Assembly: GCA_964540895.1 (NCBI GenBank)
Contig: CAZIOP010000002.1
Coordinates: 1 to 64,000 of the forward strand
From: Patescibacterium sp964540895
GTDB lineage: Bacteria; Patescibacteriota; Patescibacteriia; Patescibacteriales; Patescibacteriaceae
Reading direction: 5' to 3'
Length of the DNA stretch: 64,000 nt
Shown here: one piece after another, positions 58,755 through 64,000 of the stretch
Layout of the letters: each line of letters begins with the position of its first letter
Position numbering within the stretch: the first letter of the stretch is position 1
Position numbers and translations under genes: made by a program
Notes under the pieces: generated by a model
Seen by the model: only the letters and a program-made list of their open reading frames with translations
Databases searched by the model: none
Told to the model about the DNA's origin: nothing

Positions 58755-59212
58755 TTTTCTTTGTGATTATTTTTTAGTAAATAATAAAGTAAGAACATAA
58801 CTCCTCCACAAATCATGACATCAGCAATATTAAAGACAGTGAAATATTTAAGATCAATGTAATCAATTACAAAGCCGTATAATAATCTGTCATACAGATT
58901 GCTCATAGCTCCAGATAGAATAAAAAAGAAAGCTGACGCCTCTTGAAGGCGTTGGTTTTTTAATAAGTGGAAAAAATAATATGTTAAAAAAATAATTATT
59001 GGAATAATAATCCAAAGAGGATTAAGTCCGGTTTTTAATGAAAACGCAATATTGTGATTTTGTACAAAGACAAAGTTAAGGGTAGAAAAAAAATGTTGTG
59101 GATGGTTATACCACAACACTGCTGATATAACTTTTAATAATCGATCAATACAAACGAAAAACATGGCACCAAGTAGTGCCATGCTCCAGATATGTGTAGC
59201 GCGTAGCGCCAT
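58751..59212 (-). CDS. lspA: Lipoprotein signal peptidase (signal peptidase II)
   Basis: 153 residues with four transmembrane helices. Catalytic Asp motifs: GAMSNLYDRLLYG (about 96-108, first Asp) and YFTVFNIADVMICGG (about 122-136, second Asp). It cleaves the signal of lipoproteins before the lipidated Cys, for example the one at 34566-35195. It is the last gene of the rpmF-nusB-rnc-dksA-like-lspA run, 2 bases after the previous gene. Confidence 0.94.
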   Translation of the reverse strand: MALRATHIWSMALLGAMFFVCIDRLLKVISAVLWYNHPQHFFSTLNFVFVQNHNIAFSLKTGLNPLWIIIPIIIFLTYYFFHLLKNQRLQEASAFFFILSGAMSNLYDRLLYGFVIDYIDLKYFTVFNIADVMICGGVMFLLYYLLKNNHKEN

Positions 59213-59214
59213 AT

Positions 59215-59574
59215 TTAATTTTGTTGTAATTTGGTTTTGCAGCTAACGCAAGAACTAGAAAAGGGACGAATTAGTAAACGTTTTTCTTCAATTTCATTTC
59301 CGCAATATTTGCAAATACCATAAGTGCCATCTTCAATGTTCTTCAAAGCAGCTTCAATATCTTCACGAGTTTTTTCTAAAACTTTGTCAGCCTCTAGGTT
59401 AGTAGTATACTGTTCAACTTCTTGAGCATTTTCATCACTCTCAGTGCCATAATTAGGCATACTTGGACCACGGTGAGTATCAGCTTCCTGACCGATACCA
59501 GAGAGCTCCTCAACTAATTGAGCTCTTTGACGGAGTAAATCCTCTTTAATTTGGGTAAGTATCGTAGGGTTCAT
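59215..59574 (-). CDS. TraR/DksA-type zinc-finger protein
   Basis: 119 residues: a coiled-coil N-terminus (LRQRAQLVEELSGIGQEAD) and a C4 zinc finger (YGICKYCGNEIEEKRL and SSCVSCKTKL). The family binds RNA polymerase through the secondary channel or acts in sporulation/stress; the coiled-coil tip acidic residues (ESDENAQE region) are near residues 45-55. It lies directly upstream of lspA, a pairing seen often in bacteria. Confidence 0.9.
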   Translation of the reverse strand: MNPTILTQIKEDLLRQRAQLVEELSGIGQEADTHRGPSMPNYGTESDENAQEVEQYTTNLEADKVLEKTREDIEAALKNIEDGTYGICKYCGNEIEEKRLLIRPFSSSCVSCKTKLQQN

Positions 59575-59613
59575 ACAGTATTAAGAATAGCTGAAGTAAG
59601 GTAGAAAATCAAT

Positions 59614-60309
59614 TTATTTCCACCCTTTATTCGCTAGGCCCTGACTAGCCGCTTCTACCTGAGCTTCTTGCTTGGAAGAGCCTCGACCAATAGCCACAAG
59701 ATCTTCATTAAGGTATAAACCAACTTCAAAAGTCTTATTATGATCAGGTCCTTCTTCTGAGATAACTTTATAGTGAGGGGTTACGCCTTCAACTTCTTGA
59801 GCTTTTTCTTGAAAGCGAGATTTAGGATCAAGATAGAGATGGTTTTCTAAAATATGATCAAAATGTGACAAAATAAATTGATGGATAAACTTTTTTGCTA
59901 CATCAATACCACCATCTAGATATAAGGCACCAATTAAGGCTTCCATGGCGTTAGCTAAAATATAGTAACGAGCTTTAGAGTTACTGTCTTTTTCTTCACC
60001 ACGTGAAAGATACAAATTTTCTTCAAGCGAAAGTTCTTGAGCAATTTGAGCTAACATTTTGGCATTAACCAAACTAGCACGCCAATCAGTTAAATCACCT
60101 TCAGGAGTATCAGGGTAGGTGTGATAGAGATGTTCAGTGACAACGATTTCCAAAACGGCATCACCTAAAAATTCTAAACGTTCATTATGTCCCAAGGTAA
60201 ATTCGGGATGCTCATTAATATAGGAACGATGAACCATGGCTTGTTTTAAAAAGTCAGGGTTTTTAAATTCATGATTAATTGTAGTTTGTAGTTTTGAAAA
60301 TTCTTTCAT
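59614..60309 (-). CDS. rnc: Ribonuclease III
   Basis: 231 residues from ATG 60309 (MKEFSKLQTTINHEFKN); the frame reaches 60321 with four more residues. The catalytic signature is HNERLEFLGDAVLEIVVTEHLY (about 35-56), the second metal-binding acid lies in NAMEALIGALYLDGG, and a dsRNA-binding domain covers about 160-230 (DPKSRFQEKAQEVEG, GRGSSKQEAQVEAASQGLA). It cuts double-stranded RNA in rRNA processing and antisense decay. It directly follows nusB. Confidence 0.96.
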   Translation of the reverse strand: MKEFSKLQTTINHEFKNPDFLKQAMVHRSYINEHPEFTLGHNERLEFLGDAVLEIVVTEHLYHTYPDTPEGDLTDWRASLVNAKMLAQIAQELSLEENLYLSRGEEKDSNSKARYYILANAMEALIGALYLDGGIDVAKKFIHQFILSHFDHILENHLYLDPKSRFQEKAQEVEGVTPHYKVISEEGPDHNKTFEVGLYLNEDLVAIGRGSSKQEAQVEAASQGLANKGWK

Positions 60310-60324
60310 ACAGGAATACACGTG

Positions 60325-60837
60325 CTAGGCAGTAGCGTGTTCGTCAGTGATTGTTTGTTTATTATCAGTTTCTACTGTTTCATTAGCTTCTGGCTTTTGT
60401 TCATTTTCTCGATCAACTGTTTTAGCTGGCATCTCTTTCATAATGGCACCAAGCACACCGTTAACAAATTTACCTGAAGAGTCACCACCAAATGCTTTAG
60501 CAATTTCAATGGCTTCATTAATAGCGACTTTGGCAGGAATCTTTGGATCAAAGACTAATTCATAAATACCTAAGCGTAAAACATTACGATCAACAATAGT
60601 AATTTGATCTAGTGGCCACTCTGTAGCGTATTTAACAATGTAAGCGTTAATTTCTTCAATATGATCAACTACGCCTTTAACCAAGGTTTCAACAAAACCA
60701 TGATCATCAAAGTTAGGAGCAAATTGTTCAAAGTTCTGTTTAATGATTTCGTTAATATCAGAATTTTGTCGTTCATTAAAATCCCAGGCAAACAAAGTTT
60801 GCATGGCAATGGTTCGGGAAAGGTGGCGATTAGCCAT
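60325..60837 (-). CDS. nusB: Transcription antitermination protein NusB
   Basis: 170 residues. NusB core: RHLSRTIAMQTLFAWDF start, VKGVVDHIEEINAYIVKYATEWPLDQITIVDRNVLRLGIYEL and KVAINEAIEIAKAFGGDSSGKFVNGVLGAI. The last ~35 residues are an acidic/Gln tail. It binds boxA RNA with S10 to allow full-length rRNA transcription. It starts 2 bases after rpmF. (Motif pieces are consecutive parts of the family core, shortened.). Confidence 0.96.
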   Translation of the reverse strand: MANRHLSRTIAMQTLFAWDFNERQNSDINEIIKQNFEQFAPNFDDHGFVETLVKGVVDHIEEINAYIVKYATEWPLDQITIVDRNVLRLGIYELVFDPKIPAKVAINEAIEIAKAFGGDSSGKFVNGVLGAIMKEMPAKTVDRENEQKPEANETVETDNKQTITDEHATA

Positions 60838-60839
60838 AG

Positions 60840-61031
60840 TTATTTTTTAGTCTTAGGAGCCTTAACCTTGATTGCTTCCTTTGAGTTGTAGGTACCGCAG
60901 TTAGCACAAGCTCGATGAGGCATAACTGGTTGTTTGCACTTAGAACAGATATTCAACGTCTTTGGTTTAAGTGCATGATGTGAGCGACGATTATTGGTAG
61001 CGCTTTTGGTGCGCTTTTTCATTTGTACCAT
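60840..61031 (-). CDS. rpmF: 50S ribosomal protein L32
   Basis: 63 residues from ATG 61031 (MVQMKKRTKSATNNRRSHH), or 60 from the internal Met. The upstream open frame to 61100 is not bL32-like. Four-Cys zinc site: ICSKCKQPVMPHRACANCG, with the standard GTYNSKEAI ending followed by a Lys tail. It is the first gene of the minus-strand run to lspA. Confidence 0.95.
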   Translation of the reverse strand: MVQMKKRTKSATNNRRSHHALKPKTLNICSKCKQPVMPHRACANCGTYNSKEAIKVKAPKTKK

Positions 61032-61145
61032 ATTGAGTAGATTGCTAAATAAAAGTAAATTAGTAGCTATATTATAATCAAATTTTTTAATATTAGTCAA
61101 GAATTTAGGCTATTCTCAAGCCAAATATGATATACTATATTCTAT

Positions 61146-62354
61146 ATGTCAAATGGAGTTCTACGATTTCCAAAGGGTTTTTTATGGGGAGCCGCGACCT
61201 CATCCTATCAAATTGAAGGTGGACTAACTAATGATTGGAGTGAATGGGAAAAGTCTCCTCGTCGTCTTAAAGACTTGGAAAACCATAATCTTGGTCCTGT
61301 CACTGATTATCAATCAGGCATGGCTGCTAACTCTTGGGAACAGTTTGAAAAGGATATAGTCTGTTTAAAGAAAATTAAGGCAACCGCTTACCGATTCTCA
61401 GTTGAGTGGTCTCGTATTGAGCCAGAGATAGGCAGATATGACGAGGAAGCCCTAGCCAAGTATCGTTATTTTATTAAACGTTTACGAGAAGAGCATATTG
61501 AGCCCTTTGTGACCCTCTGGCACTGGCCTATACCGCTTTGGTTGCGTGATAAAGGTGGTTGGGAAAATCCTGATATAATTCATTTTTTTAGTCGGTATGT
61601 AAAAAAAGTTGTCAGTGCTTTGCCAGCTGTGACATTTTGGACAACATTGAATGAGCATAATAGCTATGTTGGTGGTTCTTATATTTTAGGTAAATGGCCA
61701 CCCCAGAAAAAAAATGTTTTTACTGCCTATCGAGTGATCAAGCATCTTATCAAAGCTCATCGTGAAGGTTACGATATTATTAAAAGTATTAATCCAACTT
61801 ACCAAGTTGGTATTGCCAGTTTAGCGATTTATTTTGAACCGGTTTCTCATGGTATTAATTCCTTGTTGGCTAGTCTTGGAAATTGGTGGTACAACCGATA
61901 TTTTTTTAATCAGATAAAAGGGCATCAAGATTATATTGGTATTAATTATTATTTTCACAGTCGAGTAAATTATTGGTTTGGAAAAAATGAAAATAAAGTT
62001 GTCAGTGATATGGGTTGGGAATTATATCCGCAAGGTTTATATAATTTAGCCATGGATGCTAAGCGATATGGCAAACCAATTTATATTACTGAACATGGTT
62101 TGGCTGATGCCAGTGACACACACAGAGCTTGGTATATTCAAGAAAGTTTAAAGTATTTACATCAAGCCATTATTGAAGGAGCTGATGTACGTGGTTATTT
62201 TCATTGGTCACTACTTGATAACTTTGAATGGATATTTGGATATACTCATAAGTTTGGTTTATTTTCATTTGATAATAAAACTTGGGAACGTACACCAAGA
62301 CCAAGTGCTGATGTATATGCAGAGATTGCCGAGCACAATGAAGTTAGATTTTAA
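61146..62354 (+). CDS. Glycoside hydrolase family 1 (beta-glucosidase-like)
   Basis: 402 residues, slightly short for GH1 (usual 440-480). It has the family start FPKGFLWGAATSSYQIEGG, acid/base Glu in TLNEHNSYV (about residue 168) and nucleophile Glu in YITEHGLAD (about 320), with the sugar-binding Trp pair in WSLLDNFEW near 360. The usual NEP and TENG have become NEH and TEHG, as in a subset of CPR and archaeal members. Cytoplasmic, no signal peptide. TGA-TATACT lies 9 bases before the ATG (probable leaderless start). It may release glucose or galactose from disaccharides or glycosides. Confidence 0.92.
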   Translation: MSNGVLRFPKGFLWGAATSSYQIEGGLTNDWSEWEKSPRRLKDLENHNLGPVTDYQSGMAANSWEQFEKDIVCLKKIKATAYRFSVEWSRIEPEIGRYDEEALAKYRYFIKRLREEHIEPFVTLWHWPIPLWLRDKGGWENPDIIHFFSRYVKKVVSALPAVTFWTTLNEHNSYVGGSYILGKWPPQKKNVFTAYRVIKHLIKAHREGYDIIKSINPTYQVGIASLAIYFEPVSHGINSLLASLGNWWYNRYFFNQIKGHQDYIGINYYFHSRVNYWFGKNENKVVSDMGWELYPQGLYNLAMDAKRYGKPIYITEHGLADASDTHRAWYIQESLKYLHQAIIEGADVRGYFHWSLLDNFEWIFGYTHKFGLFSFDNKTWERTPRPSADVYAEIAEHNEVRF

Positions 62355-62366
62355 CAAAAAAGTTAA

Positions 62367-63341
62367 ATGTATATTTTAATTGCCATTGCTTCTTACCTGT
62401 TGAACGCCGGTGTCTATGTAGCCGATAAATTTTTGTTATCAAAAAAAGTTCACTCTTCGATTGTCTATGCTTTTTATGTTGGTATCTGGAGTGTTGGTAA
62501 TTTTGTATTATTGTTTTTTGATCCGTTTATCCCTGACTGGTGGCAACTTGGTTTAGATATTGCCGCTGGACTATTATTTTTGTTTACTTTAATATTTTGG
62601 TATAAAGCTTTACATCAAAGTGAAGCAACTCGAGTAGTACCAGTGGTTGGTGCCTTAACCCCAGTTTTCTCTTTTTTGTTTTCTTATTTATTTTTAGGTG
62701 CCAAACTTGATTTACAAGAAGTTGTAGCTTTTGTGTTATTAATTTCTGGTGGTATTTTGATTTCCATAAAACGTACTAAGTCATATGTCTTTACTGAAAG
62801 TTTACAACGGGTAAAAAATATTTGGGGTAAAACTGTTGGTCATCTGGATGCTGAGTTGCGACCAACTTCTCGACTACTACTTAATTCGTTTATTTCAGCG
62901 GCTTGTTTTGCCGCTTATTTTGTTTTTATTAAGTATATTTATGCTAATACTGAGCAGCCATTTATTGGTGCCTTTGTTTGGTCTCGGATTGGTAGTTTTA
63001 TGGGCGTCTTAGTTATTTTGTTAGTGCCTTCCTGGCGTCAATTAATTAATAATTCTCAGACTCATGAACATCGAACCAAGAAGCAATTAATTTTCTTTTT
63101 GTCAGTTCGGTTTGCCGCGGCTGCTGCTTTTATAATGTTAAATTGGGCAGTGGCACTTGGTAATGTTTCTTTAATTAATGCTCTTCAAGGAACGCAATAT
63201 GTTTTTCTTTTAGTAATTGTTATTTTGTTAGCTCATAAGTTCCCTAAGGTTTTGAATGAAGAGTTGGGTAGTGGTGTTATTATGCAAAAAATGATTGGCG
63301 TTATTCTAGTTGGACTTGGGTTGTATTTGTTGTTAGTGTAG
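62367..63341 (+). CDS. EamA/DMT-superfamily transporter
   Basis: 324 residues, ten transmembrane helices in two EamA repeats. Typical features are the repeat ends VVPVVGALTPVFSFLFSYLFLGAKLDLQEVVAF (about 92-124) and GNVSLINALQGTQYVFLLVI near 265-285. The family moves small metabolites (drugs, amino acids, sugars) across the membrane. The substrate is not predictable. It follows the GH1 gene by 12 bases and precedes the O-antigen-ligase-like gene. (Motif pieces shown are short parts of the helices.). Confidence 0.85.
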   Translation: MYILIAIASYLLNAGVYVADKFLLSKKVHSSIVYAFYVGIWSVGNFVLLFFDPFIPDWWQLGLDIAAGLLFLFTLIFWYKALHQSEATRVVPVVGALTPVFSFLFSYLFLGAKLDLQEVVAFVLLISGGILISIKRTKSYVFTESLQRVKNIWGKTVGHLDAELRPTSRLLLNSFISAACFAAYFVFIKYIYANTEQPFIGAFVWSRIGSFMGVLVILLVPSWRQLINNSQTHEHRTKKQLIFFLSVRFAAAAAFIMLNWAVALGNVSLINALQGTQYVFLLVIVILLAHKFPKVLNEELGSGVIMQKMIGVILVGLGLYLLLV

Positions 63342-63354
63342 ACCTAGATAAAAT

Positions 63355-64000
63355 ATGATATATCTTTTGTCATTAGCTTTATTTGTTTTTGCGTATGTCG
63401 CGTGGCAACGTCTTGAAACAGCTGTTTTGTTGTTAGTAGTATTACTACCAACATATTTGTTACGTTTTTATATTGGTATTCCAGTAACATTTTTGGAAGT
63501 AATGATTATTATTGTCTTCGCAGTTTGGTTACTGCAGAATCGATTGTTTCTGATGGAACGTTGGCATGGATTAGTAAAAGGAAGATTATTACCTGAGAAA
63601 AAACAATATCCATTTCACAATGCCATGATTGCATGGTTATTAGTTTCGTTTGCAGCTGTCGGTATAGCTGATTGGAGTACGGCAGCTTTGGGAATTTGGC
63701 GTGCTTATTTTTTTGAACCATTGTTGTTGTTTATTGTAATAATAAATATTTTCAATACTAAAGAAAAAATAAGTAGGTTAATCTCAGCCTTAGGAGTTTC
63801 TGTTATTGGTGTTTCAATTTTAGCTTGGTATCAATATATCACTGGGCAACTTATTCCAAATGATTTTTGGGCTAGTAGTTCTAATCGACGAGCTACTTCT
63901 TTTTTTCCATATCCAAATGCAGTTGGATTATATGTTGCACCAATTATTGTGCTGTTAGTTGGTCAAGCAAAATATTTATGGAGGAGTGGTGTTTCTTTGG
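63355..64000 (+). CDS. O-antigen ligase-like membrane protein, truncated by window end
   Basis: An open frame starts at ATG 63355, 13 bases after the EamA stop, and runs past base 64000 (215 codons visible, no stop). It shows at least five hydrophobic helices (LLSLALFVFAYVAW and others) and the segment SFFPYPNAVGLYVAPIIV typical of the Wzy/O-antigen ligase (PF04932) family. It would join or polymerise lipid-linked glycans on the outer face of the membrane. The C-terminal part, including the large exposed loop, is outside the window. Confidence 0.75.
   Translation, partial: MIYLLSLALFVFAYVAWQRLETAVLLLVVLLPTYLLRFYIGIPVTFLEVMIIIVFAVWLLQNRLFLMERWHGLVKGRLLPEKKQYPFHNAMIAWLLVSFAAVGIADWSTAALGIWRAYFFEPLLLFIVIINIFNTKEKISRLISALGVSVIGVSILAWYQYITGQLIPNDFWASSSNRRATSFFPYPNAVGLYVAPIIVLLVGQAKYLWRSGVSL

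Overview
The window is an AT-rich bacterial chromosome segment, most likely from a Patescibacteria (Candidate Phyla Radiation) genome of the Falkowbacteria/Magasanikbacteria/Kuenenbacteria kind. Supporting signs are a cluster of six two-helix 'T4SS-pilin' family proteins, a VanW-type cell-wall protein, a membrane pyrophosphatase, WYV-repeat surface proteins, compact housekeeping operons and no respiratory or biosynthetic genes. TGA is used as a stop, so the Gracilibacteria/SR1 code does not apply. The assignment comes from gene content only. A run of 100 Ns at 10923-11022 marks a scaffold join inside a tandem repeat.

Layout. 1-8.4 kb: a CsoR-controlled copper-export operon (csoR, copA, HMA-UreH-like membrane protein, cupredoxin) lies between two large exported proteins of Bacteroidota/Ignavibacteria style, one with a type IX secretion sorting domain and one with FG-GAP repeats and a dockerin-like end. 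8.7-10.7 kb: an ECF sigma factor, an overlapping membrane protein and a small exported helical protein, with the same two-block promoter repeated before the first and third gene. 10.7-11.3 kb: 38-bp tandem repeats apparently transcribed as a G-poor RNA. 11.3-17.6 kb: exported and membrane hypotheticals, AlkD-like repair protein, a 6S-like RNA candidate, a tiny acidic protein, VanW protein, Hsp20. 17.7-26.5 kb: a double-length PilB ATPase, a translin-family protein, an amino-acid permease, a phosphodiesterase, a methyltransferase and UvrA. 26.6-34.3 kb: information processing on the minus strand (tRNAs, hup, secG, rplT, rpmI, infC, ssrA, smpB, tig, hppA, nusA). 34.5-44.1 kb: a lipoprotein, six pilin-like genes, GT-C and GT2 glycosyltransferases, and PBP1A.

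44.1-49.2 kb is the origin neighbourhood: dnaN and dnaA read left, rpmH-rnpA-yidD-yidC read right. DnaA-box-like sites lie between dnaN and dnaA, and two perfect DnaA boxes lie past yidC. A strong unassigned RNA gene candidate sits just after yidC on the minus strand. 49.3-64 kb: 3D-domain protein, methyltransferase, bactofilin with a degenerate lipid-kinase partner, clpP, rplS, surface protein, pirin, tsaE, a possible PD-(D/E)XK protein, lspA, DksA-like, rnc, nusB, rpmF, a GH1 glycosidase, an EamA transporter and a truncated O-antigen-ligase-like protein.

Promoters can be read by eye and often carry an extended -10 (TGC-TATAMT). Several genes look leaderless or nearly so. Others have an intrinsic-terminator-like hairpin squeezed between promoter and start codon, notably nusA and the 3D-domain gene. 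The features most worth follow-up are the repeat RNA at 10.8-11.2 kb, the ECF regulon, the hairpin-rich RNA at 48.6-48.9 kb, the 6S-like RNA at 14.6 kb, the duplicated PilB and the foreign-looking secretome genes around the copper operon.
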